NCBI RefSeq assembly: GCF_019396385.1
Contig: NZ_JAHKRN010000002.1
Span: 1-64,000 of the forward strand
Direction of reading: 5' to 3'
DNA: 64,000 bases
DNA from: Nonomuraea harbinensis
Lineage (GTDB): Bacteria; Actinomycetota; Actinomycetes; Streptosporangiales; Streptosporangiaceae
Numbering within the stretch: position 1 is the first letter of the stretch; every line of letters starts with the position of its first letter. This document shows positions 24,242 through 32,968 of this stretch, piece after piece. Both the position numbers and the translations under genes were made by a program. The notes under the pieces are model-generated. The model ran no database searches, had not been told where the DNA came from, and saw only the letters and a list, made by a program, of their open reading frames with translations.

Positions 24242-25246
24242 TCAGGCAGGGTACACGCGGCCGCTGATGATCGTGGCCAGGCAGGCGGGGCCGTGCATCA
24301 GGGCGGAGTACGGGTAGCGCCCGCGGGCTTCGAACACCGCGAAGCTGGCCCGGCCGCCGTGATGCAGGGTGCCGAGGCCGCCGGGCCCGCCCGCCATGCC
24401 GAGGGCCCTGGCGCCGCCGAGCGTGGCGGCCTCCACCAGCGCGCGGTCCAGCCCGCGCGGGCGCAGCCCCAGCTCCCGCACCCGCGCCCGGACGGCCGCC
24501 GCGCACGCCAGCACATCCCCCCGCGCCGGCGCGGTGCCGATGGCGAGCGGGGTGCCCTCCTCGACCAGCGCCGGCCACTCGTCGACGCCGGGCCCGGGGC
24601 GCAGTGCCACCGTCGTGCCCCGCAGCTTGAGCAGCTTGCGCTCGCCCGGGTCCAGCGGCCGGGCGCACGCCGCGTGGCAGTGCGGCCCGAGCACGCCCGC
24701 CTCGTCCAGCCCGGCGAGGGAGTGGCGGTCCAGGTCGACCAGCAGCCGCAGGCCGAACGTCCTGGCCAGCAGGGCCACGTCCTCCAGCACGTGCGGGTCG
24801 CGCGTGTGCGGGGCGATGCCGACGGGCCGGTCCATCTCGTGGATGGCCGTGATGAGCGCGTCGCGCCGGCTCTCCTCCCACTCCCGCTCCGACTCGCAGG
24901 TCACGGGCACGTACGCGACGCCCGCGGCCGGTCCCGGCGCGGCGGCGGGGTCGCCCAGCTCGGCCGCGCGGGCCACCACCCCCGGCCCGGGGGCGCCGCC
25001 CGACGCGTACGCGTCCACCAGCCCGGCGACGATCGTCCCGCGCCAGTGGTGCTCCTCGGTGACGCGGTAGCGGCCCAGCAGCTCGTCGCGCGGCCCGACG
25101 CGCAGCACCCGCTCGCCACGCACGGCGACGGCGCCGTTCCTGATCGGCTCGGTGGCGATGGGCAGCACCAGCGTCGCGGAATGGAGGACCACGGGTCTGG
25201 ACACGCGGGGGTTCAGAGCCGGACGCGCGCGCTTCACGACCCCCAT
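24242..25246 (-). CDS. Degenerate amidohydrolase-like protein
   Basis: A 334-residue protein with the outline of a metal-dependent amidohydrolase (imidazolonepropionase/cytosine deaminase type), including the N-terminal beta region with GAVAVRGERVLRVGPRDELL. The metal ligands are not there. Where active enzymes have VPGxVDAHxH it reads IVAGLVDAYASGG, and the later GTD that carries the last Asp is GTAPA. GPHCHAACARPLDP still recalls the H-x-x-x-H strand region. It is therefore probably catalytically dead or works without metals, perhaps as a binding or regulatory protein. It follows the PucR regulator gene on the same strand. Start: ATG 25246 with CGGGAG upstream. Confidence 0.68.
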   Translation of the reverse strand: MGVVKRARPALNPRVSRPVVLHSATLVLPIATEPIRNGAVAVRGERVLRVGPRDELLGRYRVTEEHHWRGTIVAGLVDAYASGGAPGPGVVARAAELGDPAAAPGPAAGVAYVPVTCESEREWEESRRDALITAIHEMDRPVGIAPHTRDPHVLEDVALLARTFGLRLLVDLDRHSLAGLDEAGVLGPHCHAACARPLDPGERKLLKLRGTTVALRPGPGVDEWPALVEEGTPLAIGTAPARGDVLACAAAVRARVRELGLRPRGLDRALVEAATLGGARALGMAGGPGGLGTLHHGGRASFAVFEARGRYPYSALMHGPACLATIISGRVYPA

Positions 25247-25308
25247 CGATACTCCCGTGGCAAATATCCCTTTTATGCATTAAACGTGAGCGCGCGTGCA
25301 CACCGCAA

Positions 25309-26460
25309 TCATCCGATCCCGTCACGCGGCCGGTAGCGGCCTGAAAGACGGGCCAGCTTGAGGCTCAGGTGCAGCGCCAGCCGCTCCCCGCCGTCCTTCA
25401 GGTCGGTACGGGCCAGCTCCTCGACGCGCCGCAGCCGGTAGTACAGCGAGGTCCGGTGCAGCCGCAGCGCACGCGAGGTGGCGACGGCGCTGCCCGCCAG
25501 GTCCAGATAGGTCTCCAGCGTCTCCAGCAGCGGCAGGTGCTGCGTGTCGCCCAGCAAGGGCTCCAGCCCGGGATGCAGCTCGGAGTCGGGCAGCCGGGTG
25601 AGCATCCGGTAGACGCCCAGCCGCTCCCACAGCGCGGAACGGCCGAGGCCCGGCACCCGCGCGGCCACGTCCGCCGCGTGCCGCGCCTCGGCGTAGGACC
25701 CGGCCGCCTCGGCCAGCGCCGGCCTCGGGCGGCCGATGCCGACCACGACCGGCACCGACATGGCCGCGTGCACCTCGTCGGCGGCGATCGGCGGGCCGGC
25801 CACGAGCAGCGCCGCGTGGTCGTAGCGGACCAGATGCAGCGGGTGGTGCCCGCTCAGCCGCCGCCGCAGCGCCAGCAGCCCCTGCTCCAGCGCCAGGCGC
25901 AGCGCGTCGTCCGGCTCGCCCGCCGGCGGCCTGGCCACCAGCACGGTCACCGGCTGCGCCTGCGGGAACGCGCCCGCCTCGATGAGCTGGAGCGCCGCCT
26001 CCCGCTCGCCCATGAGCAGCCCGCTGACCGCCTCCAGCTCCCGGTGGGAGGCCAGGCCGGTGGCCAGGCTCTCGTGGAACAGCGCCAGGGCCAGCGCCGG
26101 AGCGGCCGCGGCGGCCTCGGCCACCTGGGGGCCCGACATGGCCGGCGCCGTGTCGATGAACCACAGGAATCCCAGCAGCGCCGTCTCGTGCCGTACCGGG
26201 ACGCACCACCGCGGCAGCAGCCCGAGCTGCGGCGCGCCCGGCGTGCGCAGCGGGTCCTGCGCGTCGTGCACCCCCGCGGCGCGCAGGAACTGCCGGACCT
26301 CCGGCGTGGTGCGGCGGCGCAGGATGGAGTCGCGGCGGATGTCGTCCATGGCGCCGTTCTGCTCGCTGTAGGCGATGACCCGCTGCAGCCGGTCCTCCAG
26401 CAGGAGCGGGCGGCCGAGCCGGGCCGCGAGGTCGTCGACGATCCGCTGAAGATCCGCCAC
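25309..26460 (-). CDS. PucR-family transcriptional regulator (GAF/HTH_30)
   Basis: A 383-residue regulator. The N-terminal half (about 1-140) looks like a sensor domain (LQRIVDDLAARLGRPLLLED), the centre has the GGDEF-like/CdaR region (VVVGIGRPRPALAEAAGSYAEARHAADVA), and the C-terminus carries the PucR-type HTH (LDLAGSAVATSRALRLHRTSLYYRLRRVEEL). Members respond to purine-degradation or nitrogen signals, among others. The GTG at 26460 is preferred because AAGGGG lies nearby and conserved VADLQRIV starts there; an ATG at 26490 would add 10 residues. It diverges from the M6 protease gene and precedes the amidohydrolase-like gene. Confidence 0.88.
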   Translation of the reverse strand: MADLQRIVDDLAARLGRPLLLEDRLQRVIAYSEQNGAMDDIRRDSILRRRTTPEVRQFLRAAGVHDAQDPLRTPGAPQLGLLPRWCVPVRHETALLGFLWFIDTAPAMSGPQVAEAAAAAPALALALFHESLATGLASHRELEAVSGLLMGEREAALQLIEAGAFPQAQPVTVLVARPPAGEPDDALRLALEQGLLALRRRLSGHHPLHLVRYDHAALLVAGPPIAADEVHAAMSVPVVVGIGRPRPALAEAAGSYAEARHAADVAARVPGLGRSALWERLGVYRMLTRLPDSELHPGLEPLLGDTQHLPLLETLETYLDLAGSAVATSRALRLHRTSLYYRLRRVEELARTDLKDGGERLALHLSLKLARLSGRYRPRDGIG

Positions 26461-26566
26461 GGGCGCCCCTTGATCAGGACTTTTCATCATTTGTTGGAAG
26501 CGCTGCTACAGGTCTTCCCTACAACTGAACGGTGATCTCGGTCAATATGCTCTATACCGTCGAGCC

Positions 26567-28678
26567 GTGATTGTCCCGAAGAAACTGCTGGGAGCCGTGC
26601 TGTCGGCCATCGTGCTGATCCCGGTGAGCCTGATCGCGACTCCCGCTTCCGCAGCACCCCCCGCAGACGACCCCGAGCATCCCTGGCGGCTCGACCACTG
26701 GCCCCAGACCCAGCCCTGGCAGCGTGACGCGCCCGCGGAGAACCCCAGCGCCCTGCGCGGCCGGCCTTCGGCAGGCTTCGAGCCGATCGACCCGCAGAAC
26801 TGGGAGAACCCGGACCACATGACGTGGGCCGACTACAAGAAGATCCCCGGCACCACCTGGAACGACCCCTCCGCCGAGGGTTCCGTGCGCACCTTCAAGG
26901 GCGCGCTGGTGCTGCTGGACTACCCCAACCAGCCGTTCGTGGTCACCCAGCCCCAGGGCTCGACCATCTTCGGCAACCCCAGCGCCCAGGCCCACGACGT
27001 GCCCCGCGACCAGGTCGCCAAGTTCTACCAGGACTTCCTCAACACCCCGAACGACCTCAACAAGGGCCACACCATCCACGAGTACTGGATGGAGGACTCC
27101 GGCGGGCGTTACGGCGTCGATCTGACCGGGTTCGGCCCGTACACGATGCCCGGCAAGGACCACGAGTACGCGCTGGAGTACCAGCGGGACGCCTGCCCCG
27201 CCGGCGACACCTGCAACCGCAACCTGCGCGCCGACGGCAACGCCGCCTGGCTGGCCGACGTCGGCCAGGAGGTGGCCGACCAGTTCGACTTCGTCTTCTA
27301 CGTGAGCGCCGGCCAGGACGAGTCGTCCACCTGGCAGGAGTTCGGCATGATGAAGTTCCCCACGAAGGAGGACGTGCCCGACGCGTGGGGCCCCGAGAAC
27401 GACCCCGCCCTGCCCAACTGGTCCAGGACCCGCTACGTCGAGTGGACCTCCTGGCAGGCGGGCTCCACGTTCTGGCCCAACGCCCGCTTCGGCATCGACT
27501 CGGTGCAGGCCGAGAGCTCCGGCATGGCGGTCTACGCCCACGAGCTGAGCCACATCATGGGCATCGCCGACAACTACAACAACCCGTACGGGGTGCCGCC
27601 GCGGCGCGCGTACACCGGCATCTGGGAGATGCTCAGCCGGGGCAGCTTCAACGGGCCCGGCGGCCCGCACTCCCGCTGGCTGATCCCGCCCACCGCGGGC
27701 GCGTCCATGGGCGCCCAGCACATGCTCCGCAACAAGATCAAGCTGGAGATGGTGGACGAGCGGAACGTGCTGCGCCTGTCCCGTGAGGCGCTGGACGAGT
27801 CCGGCCTCGTCACGGCCAAGGTGACCGCCCGCGCCGTGCAGCCGGGCGACAAGGGCCTGTCCGGGATCAACATCGCCTTCGACACCGGTGACAAGAGCCC
27901 CGCCTGCGACCCCGGCACCGACCCGATGTGCGACGGCGGCGGCTACGACAACTACACGGTCGAGGTCGTCGACCGGATGGGCAGCGACTCGTTCACCCCC
28001 GACTCCGGCGTGCTCCTGGCCAAGACCAAGAACGCCGACCGGGCCCCGTTCGAGTGGGTGATCGACGCCAACCCGCAGGACATCGGCATGACCGACTACG
28101 TGATGCCCGACGGCACCGAGGTGCCGATCACGATCGGCGACTACCGGCAGCTGTCCGACGCGCTCTTCCACGCCGGCACGGACTCCGGCAGCGAGTACGA
28201 GTACGTCGACGAGGCCAACCGGCTGCACTTCTACATCACCGACGTGCACCGCGACCGCAAGGGCATCCTGTCCTACACCGTGGCGATCCGCTCCCTCGAC
28301 GGCGCGGGCCCGCAGCGGCGCGGCGTGCGGCTGCTGCCCGGCGCCGGCGTCCCGTCCGGCAAGAACCTGTCCACCTGCAGATTCCCGCTGTTCAACACCG
28401 GCAGGTCGGCCCCCGCCCAGGGGCAGCACCCCGAGGACGTCAGCGCCTACCTGAAGTCCGACGTCTACCGCCTCACCGCGGAGGTCTCGGGCAAGGGCTG
28501 GACCGCTCAGACGCCCAACGCGCTGGCCACCGTCGAGTTCGGCGGGCACGACACCGTGACCGTCAACGCCGTCCGCGGCTCCGGCGGCGACCGGCTGGCC
28601 CGGGTCAAGCTCACCGCCACCTCGGAGAGCGACCCGGCCAAGTCCGCGACCGCCACGTGTCTCGTGGTGGGCGTCTGA
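26567..28678 (+). CDS. Secreted M6-family (immune inhibitor A-like) metalloprotease
   Basis: A 703-residue exported zinc protease. Residues 1-30 are a signal peptide (ISL-ATPASAAPP cleavage region). A propeptide-like stretch follows to about residue 100. The catalytic HExxH is HELSH at 325-329, within AVYAHELSHIMGIADNYNNP; the downstream Asp335 fits the M6 third-ligand region. A C-terminal beta-rich part (about 540-703) is probably for substrate or cell-wall interaction. It would degrade extracellular proteins, and in the M6 family this can include defence proteins. The GTG start at 26567 has no clear ribosome site, and TATGCT at 26546-26551 is a plausible -10. A very strong terminator sits six bases after the stop. 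Confidence 0.87.
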   Translation: MIVPKKLLGAVLSAIVLIPVSLIATPASAAPPADDPEHPWRLDHWPQTQPWQRDAPAENPSALRGRPSAGFEPIDPQNWENPDHMTWADYKKIPGTTWNDPSAEGSVRTFKGALVLLDYPNQPFVVTQPQGSTIFGNPSAQAHDVPRDQVAKFYQDFLNTPNDLNKGHTIHEYWMEDSGGRYGVDLTGFGPYTMPGKDHEYALEYQRDACPAGDTCNRNLRADGNAAWLADVGQEVADQFDFVFYVSAGQDESSTWQEFGMMKFPTKEDVPDAWGPENDPALPNWSRTRYVEWTSWQAGSTFWPNARFGIDSVQAESSGMAVYAHELSHIMGIADNYNNPYGVPPRRAYTGIWEMLSRGSFNGPGGPHSRWLIPPTAGASMGAQHMLRNKIKLEMVDERNVLRLSREALDESGLVTAKVTARAVQPGDKGLSGINIAFDTGDKSPACDPGTDPMCDGGGYDNYTVEVVDRMGSDSFTPDSGVLLAKTKNADRAPFEWVIDANPQDIGMTDYVMPDGTEVPITIGDYRQLSDALFHAGTDSGSEYEYVDEANRLHFYITDVHRDRKGILSYTVAIRSLDGAGPQRRGVRLLPGAGVPSGKNLSTCRFPLFNTGRSAPAQGQHPEDVSAYLKSDVYRLTAEVSGKGWTAQTPNALATVEFGGHDTVTVNAVRGSGGDRLARVKLTATSESDPAKSATATCLVVGV

Positions 28679-28683
28679 ATGAA

Positions 28684-28719
28684 CGATGGGGTACGGCTGG
28701 CGCGAGCCGTGCCCCATCG
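28684..28719 (+). terminator. Strong intrinsic terminator of the M6 protease gene
   Basis: A 15-bp stem (28684-28698 with 28705-28719, arms CGATGGGGTACGGCT and AGCCGTGCCCCATCG, one G-U pair) with a six-base loop is followed by GTTT. It also rules out an upstream ATG at 28686 as the start of the next gene. Confidence 0.8.
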
Positions 28720-28733
28720 GTTTGAATCCGATC

Positions 28734-31262
28734 ATGACAGGTGACCTGCCTGACAAACCGCGACCGCGGCGGCTGAGGAAGATCGGGGTGGCCGCGCCGG
28801 TCGCCGCGGGCTTCGCCGCCGCCGCGGCCAGCATCTTCGCGGCCGCCCTGGAGTGGGAGATCCCGCCGGTGGCCAAGGTGGGCGTCACGGCGGCGGCCGC
28901 CCTCCTGGTGGGCGTGGCCACCTGGGCCACCACCGAGGTGCGGCCCCGCCGCGTGACACCGGCCGAGCCCGCCTCCAGGGCGCCCGAGCAGTGGCCGCCC
29001 GTGCCGGAGCACTTCACCGGCCGCGCCGACGCGCTGGCCGAGCTGCGCGAGGTGTTCGCCGCCCGCAGGAAGGCCGCGGCTCCCGCACCGGCGCTGGTGG
29101 TCTCCGTGTACGGCAGGGGCGGCGTCGGCAAGTCATCCCTGATCACCCGGTTCGGCCAGGAGGTCGCCGGATCGTTCCCCGACGGCCGCCTCTACGCCGA
29201 CCTGCGCGGCGGCGTCGACTCCCCGGTACGGCCCGAGGAGGTGCTGATCGGATTCCTGCGCGCGCTCGGGGTCCGGCTGGCCATCGACCCCGGCGGGCTG
29301 GAGGAGCTGCGCAAACTCTGGCTGACCTGGACCAAGGACCGCAGGATCCTCATCGGCCTGGACAACGCGCACAGCGCCGATCAGGTCAAGGCGCTGATCC
29401 CGGCCGAACGCGGCTGCGCCGTGCTGGTCACCTCCCGCCAGCCGCTGTTCCTCGGCGGCACCCACGACACCCGGCTCGGCCCGTTCAGCGAGGCGCACGG
29501 CGTCGAACTGCTGGCCAGGCTGGCCGGCGGCGAGCGGGTCTTCGAGGACCTGGAGTCCGCCAAGGAGATCGTGCGGCTCTGCGACTACCTGCCGCTGGCC
29601 ATCGGCATCTGCGGCGGCCGCCTGGCCACCCGCGAGCAGTGGACGCTGCGGCAGATGGCCGACCGGCTGGCCGACGAGCGCCGCCGCCTGGACCAGCTGG
29701 AGCTGGCGCCCACGGTGGACAAGAGCGTGCGGGCCTCGGTGCAGCTCAGCTACGACGACTGCACCGGCATGCAGCGGCGGTTGCTGCGGCTGCTCAGCGC
29801 GCTCAGCTCGGCGCCCGACGTGCCCGGCTGGGTGGCGGGCGAGCTGCTCGACATCTCCACCCTGGACGGCGCCGACCAGCTGGAGGCGCTGATCGACGCC
29901 CAGCTCGCCGAGTGCTCGGGCACCGACCTGACCGGCACGATGCGCTACCGGCTGCACGACCTGGTCGCCCTGTTCGCCGCCGAGCTGGCGGGCGACGACG
30001 ACCCGGCCAGGCGCGGCGACGCCGTCGAGCGCGTCCTGCACGGCTACCGCCGCCGCGCCGAGGAGGCGGCGCAGAACCGCTGGCCGCAGGACTGGAGCAA
30101 GGGCGGCCGCCGCTCCACCGCCGAAGGCCAGATCCACGCGGGCGACTGGCTGAACGCCGAGCGGCTCACGTTCATGGCGATGATCGGCATCGCCAGGCGG
30201 CTGGAGCTGTGGGAGCTGACGTGGGGGCTGTCGCGGGCGTTCTGCTCGCTGTGCCACTCGCTGCGCGCCTACTGGGCCGACTGGGCGGAGGCCGCCGACA
30301 TCGGCTGCGAGGCCGCCGAACGGGCCGGCGACCGGCGCGCGCGGGCCATCGCCGCGCTGGACCGCGCCGCCGTCTGGGGCGGGCAGGGCGGCCAGGAGCG
30401 CGGCCGGGCGGACGCCGAGGAGGCGCTGGAGGCGTTCACCGAACTCGGCGAGACGTGGTGGGCGGCCAGGGCGCTGCGCACCATCGGCATGACGCTGTTC
30501 AGCGACGGCCACCTCGACCGGGCCCAGGAGTTCCTGGTCGCCGCCATCACCGCGTTCAAGGGCGTCGAGGACTTCTGGTGGATGGCGCGTACGCAACGCA
30601 ACCTCGCCGAGATGCGGCTGGCGGAACGGCGCCCCGAGGAGGCCAGGGAGCTGCTGGAGGACGCGCTGGAGGTGTTCGAGCGCGAGGGCAACCGCTACTC
30701 CGAGGCGCAGACGCTGCGCGTGTACGGCGAGGTGCTCGCCGCCCAGGCCCGCGGCCTGCACCGGGCGGGAGACCAGCGGGCGGCCGTCGAGACCTTCACC
30801 AAGGCCGGCTACAGCCTGGACCGGGCGGCCGAGATGTTCCGGCGGCGCGGCGAGCTGTGGGAGGAGGCCCGCTGCCTGCGCGCCGCCGGCGAGGTCGGCG
30901 ACCCGTCCAGCGGCCTGCGCGAGCTGGAGGTGGCCCGCCGGGCGGGGGAGATCCTGGAGGCGCTCGGCGACTCCTGGGGCGTCGCCCGCTCGGCCCTGTC
31001 GGTCGGCCGGGTGCTCGGCAGGCTGCGCCGCGTGGCGGAGGCCGAGCGCGAGCTGCGCCGCGCCGTCGACGCCTTCGAAGGGCTGGGCGACCGCTGGTGG
31101 ATGGCGCGCGGCCTGCAGTACATCGGCGAGGCGCACCTGGACGCGGGCGCCGGCAGCGCCGCCGGGCCGCCGCTGCGCCAGGCCAGGGACATCTACCGCA
31201 GCCTGGGCAACGAGGCCGGCGTGCGCCGCACGCTGGAGCTGCTCAAGGCCGCGGAGGCCTGA
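28734..31262 (+). CDS. STAND-type (NB-ARC) ATPase with N-terminal membrane helices and TPR-like repeats
   Basis: An 842-residue signal-transduction ATPase. Two hydrophobic helices at about 19-40 and 45-65 suggest membrane attachment; the NB-ARC module follows with PEHFTGRADALAELR (about 91-105), P-loop VSVYGRGGVGKSS (about 123-135), Walker-B-like ILIGLDNA and the RNBS-type VLVTSRQPLF. The GLPLA-like motif is DYLPLAIGI. From about residue 460 helical repeats with the TPR pattern continue to the end (for example DRRARAIAALDRAAVWGG, EARELLEDALEVFERE). Such proteins act as switches that assemble on ligand binding, in regulation or defence. There is no recognisable effector at the N-terminus other than the membrane segment. 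The start follows the terminator at 28684. Confidence 0.83.
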   Translation: MTGDLPDKPRPRRLRKIGVAAPVAAGFAAAAASIFAAALEWEIPPVAKVGVTAAAALLVGVATWATTEVRPRRVTPAEPASRAPEQWPPVPEHFTGRADALAELREVFAARRKAAAPAPALVVSVYGRGGVGKSSLITRFGQEVAGSFPDGRLYADLRGGVDSPVRPEEVLIGFLRALGVRLAIDPGGLEELRKLWLTWTKDRRILIGLDNAHSADQVKALIPAERGCAVLVTSRQPLFLGGTHDTRLGPFSEAHGVELLARLAGGERVFEDLESAKEIVRLCDYLPLAIGICGGRLATREQWTLRQMADRLADERRRLDQLELAPTVDKSVRASVQLSYDDCTGMQRRLLRLLSALSSAPDVPGWVAGELLDISTLDGADQLEALIDAQLAECSGTDLTGTMRYRLHDLVALFAAELAGDDDPARRGDAVERVLHGYRRRAEEAAQNRWPQDWSKGGRRSTAEGQIHAGDWLNAERLTFMAMIGIARRLELWELTWGLSRAFCSLCHSLRAYWADWAEAADIGCEAAERAGDRRARAIAALDRAAVWGGQGGQERGRADAEEALEAFTELGETWWAARALRTIGMTLFSDGHLDRAQEFLVAAITAFKGVEDFWWMARTQRNLAEMRLAERRPEEARELLEDALEVFEREGNRYSEAQTLRVYGEVLAAQARGLHRAGDQRAAVETFTKAGYSLDRAAEMFRRRGELWEEARCLRAAGEVGDPSSGLRELEVARRAGEILEALGDSWGVARSALSVGRVLGRLRRVAEAERELRRAVDAFEGLGDRWWMARGLQYIGEAHLDAGAGSAAGPPLRQARDIYRSLGNEAGVRRTLELLKAAEA

Positions 31263-32112
31263 GCAGCTCGCCCGCCGCCTGCCTGGCCTGGTGGATGCTC
31301 TCCTCGAACAGCTTGCGCGCGTGCGCGGCCTGGTCGGTCAGCTCCCGCAGGTGCGCGCGCGCCATGTCGTCGCGCACCGTGTCGGCGATCAGCTCCTGGT
31401 AGTCGGGCGTGCGCGCGGCCAGCGCCTCCAGCCGCCGGTGCGCGTGGAACACCCGGTCGGCCTTCACCACCTGCTTGGCGTACTGCTCCAGGTTGCGCAC
31501 CCGCTTCGACAGCGACGTCCAGGCCGCGTCCAGCGCGGTGCTGTAGGGCTTGAACGCGTCCTTCAGCCCCGTGGGCAGCTCGCGGGGGACCAGCTTGCCG
31601 TGCTCGGCGTGCATGGCCGACAGCTTGCGCAGCCGTTGCGCGATCTGCCAGACCTCCTCCGGCAGCGTCACCCGGTTGTCGATGGTGTCGATCAGCCCTT
31701 CCCTGTGCACCTGCGACCCGAGGATCGCCTCGGCCGCCCGCTGGGCGCGCCGCAGCAGCACCTGGCAGGGGTAGTCGAGGTCCTCGGGGAGGATGTAGTA
31801 GTTGGCGTACTCGTAGGCCAGGGCGAGCCTGCGGCGGGTCGCCCTGTTGTACGACCCGACGGAGAGCCAGCGGATCAGTCCGAAGAGGCCGGCGCCGACG
31901 GCCGCCGTGATGACCGCGCCGGTCCCCGTCACCATCCACAGCAGCAACAGGAAACCGGGCAGGACGAACAGCCAGGTGAGGTTGCGAGGTGCCATCCGCC
32001 AGCCGGACCTGGCCAGTCTGAGCACGTGCGGGCTCGACCGGAGCTCGACGGAGACGTCCGGGGGCAGCGATGGATCGATCACCAGCCGAGGGGGCAGAGC
32101 ACGTGGATCCAT
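31243..32112 (-). CDS. Membrane protein of unknown function with a long helical tail
   Basis: A 289-residue protein. One or two hydrophobic stretches (LTWLFVLPGFLLLLWMVTGTG and AVITAAVGAGLFGLIRWL, about residues 45-85) anchor it, and the rest (about 95-289) is a soluble, Arg/Leu-rich helical domain (for example EYANYYILPEDLDYPCQVLL, LRKLSAMHAEH, REELTDQAAHARKLFEE-like). I do not recognise a family. Its end overlaps that of the STAND ATPase by 20 bases, convergently. It is divergent from the phosphatase gene, with an inverted repeat between them. Confidence 0.75.
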   Translation of the reverse strand: MDPRALPPRLVIDPSLPPDVSVELRSSPHVLRLARSGWRMAPRNLTWLFVLPGFLLLLWMVTGTGAVITAAVGAGLFGLIRWLSVGSYNRATRRRLALAYEYANYYILPEDLDYPCQVLLRRAQRAAEAILGSQVHREGLIDTIDNRVTLPEEVWQIAQRLRKLSAMHAEHGKLVPRELPTGLKDAFKPYSTALDAAWTSLSKRVRNLEQYAKQVVKADRVFHAHRRLEALAARTPDYQELIADTVRDDMARAHLRELTDQAAHARKLFEESIHQARQAAGELLRPPRP

Positions 32113-32114
32113 AC

Positions 32115-32134
32115 GTTCATGCTGCGTTATGAAC
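32115..32134. promoter_or_regulatory. Inverted repeat in the membrane protein/phosphatase divergent region
   Basis: GTTCAT-N8-ATGAAC (32115-32120 with 32129-32134) is a perfect inverted repeat just outside the start of the reverse gene and about 50 bases before the phosphatase start; a possible operator for both. Confidence 0.35.
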
Positions 32135-32185
32135 CGCGAATCCGCTCATGTTTGCGGGACATATAGGGTCGGCGGGGTGAACGTG

Positions 32186-32968
32186 ATGAGCAGATGGATC
32201 GATCTCGACGGCGCCGTCAACGTCCGTGACCTGGGCGGGATTCCGACGCGTGACGGCGGCGTCACACAGTTCGGCCGCATCCTGCGGTCGGACAACCTCC
32301 AGGGACTGACCCCCGCCGACGTCTCCCGGCTGGTCGGCGAACTCAAGCTGCGGCACGTGGTCGACCTGCGCTCGACCCCCGAGGTGACGCTGGAGGGCCC
32401 GGGGCCGCTGGCCGAGGTGCCCGAGGTGACCCATCACCACCTGACGCTCTTCCCCGAGGGCGGGCGGCGCACCGACGTCGAGGCCGACACCATCGAGGCC
32501 GACCGGGTGCTGCCCTGGCACGAGCGCCAGGGCGACGTGGAGCTGCGCGTCACCGGCTTCTACTACGGCTACCTGCGCGACCGGCCCGACGCGGTGGTGC
32601 GGGCGCTGCGCACGATGGCGCGCGACGACGGCGCGGCCGTGGTGCACTGCGCCGCGGGCAAGGACCGCACCGGCGTGCTGTGCGCGCTCGCGCTGGAGGT
32701 GGCCGGCGCCACCCGCGAGGCCATCGTGGCCGACTACGCGGCCACGGGGGAGCGGCTGGAGCTGATCCTGCGCCGCCTGCGCGGCAGCTCCACCTACCGC
32801 GACGACCTCGACTCGCGCCCGGCCGACGACCACATGCCGCGCCCGCGCTACATCGAGCAGTTCCTGAGCGTGCTGGACGAGAGGTTCGGCGGCCCGCTCG
32901 GCTGGCTGGCGCGGCAGGGCTGGAGCGACGACGACAGCCAGGCGATGTACGACCGCCTGCGCGGCTAG
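32186..32968 (+). CDS. Tyrosine-protein phosphatase-like protein (PTP-like, HCxxGKDRTG)
   Basis: A 260-residue phosphatase of the protein-tyrosine/inositol phosphatase type. The P-loop HCAAGKDRTG (about residues 155-164) carries the nucleophile Cys, the Arg and a Lys, as in MptpB-like bacterial enzymes. The N-terminal NVRDLGGIPTRDGGVTQFGRILRSDNL is the conserved entry of this family, and VVDLRSTPEV adds to it. It may dephosphorylate tyrosine or phosphoinositides; no target is visible. The start is ATG 32186, with GTG 32177 as alternative. Its stop shares bases with that of the convergent oxidoreductase gene. Confidence 0.88.
   Translation: MSRWIDLDGAVNVRDLGGIPTRDGGVTQFGRILRSDNLQGLTPADVSRLVGELKLRHVVDLRSTPEVTLEGPGPLAEVPEVTHHHLTLFPEGGRRTDVEADTIEADRVLPWHERQGDVELRVTGFYYGYLRDRPDAVVRALRTMARDDGAAVVHCAAGKDRTGVLCALALEVAGATREAIVADYAATGERLELILRRLRGSSTYRDDLDSRPADDHMPRPRYIEQFLSVLDERFGGPLGWLARQGWSDDDSQAMYDRLRG

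Noticed and set aside
28686..28733. Upstream ATG for the STAND gene at 28686
   Set aside because: It lies inside the terminator stem of the M6 protease gene, so the first codon after it (28734) is the likely start.
26552..29146. Reverse-strand open frame opposite the M6 protease and STAND N-terminus
   Set aside because: It spans a clear terminator and two genes on the other strand and shows only mirror-type composition.
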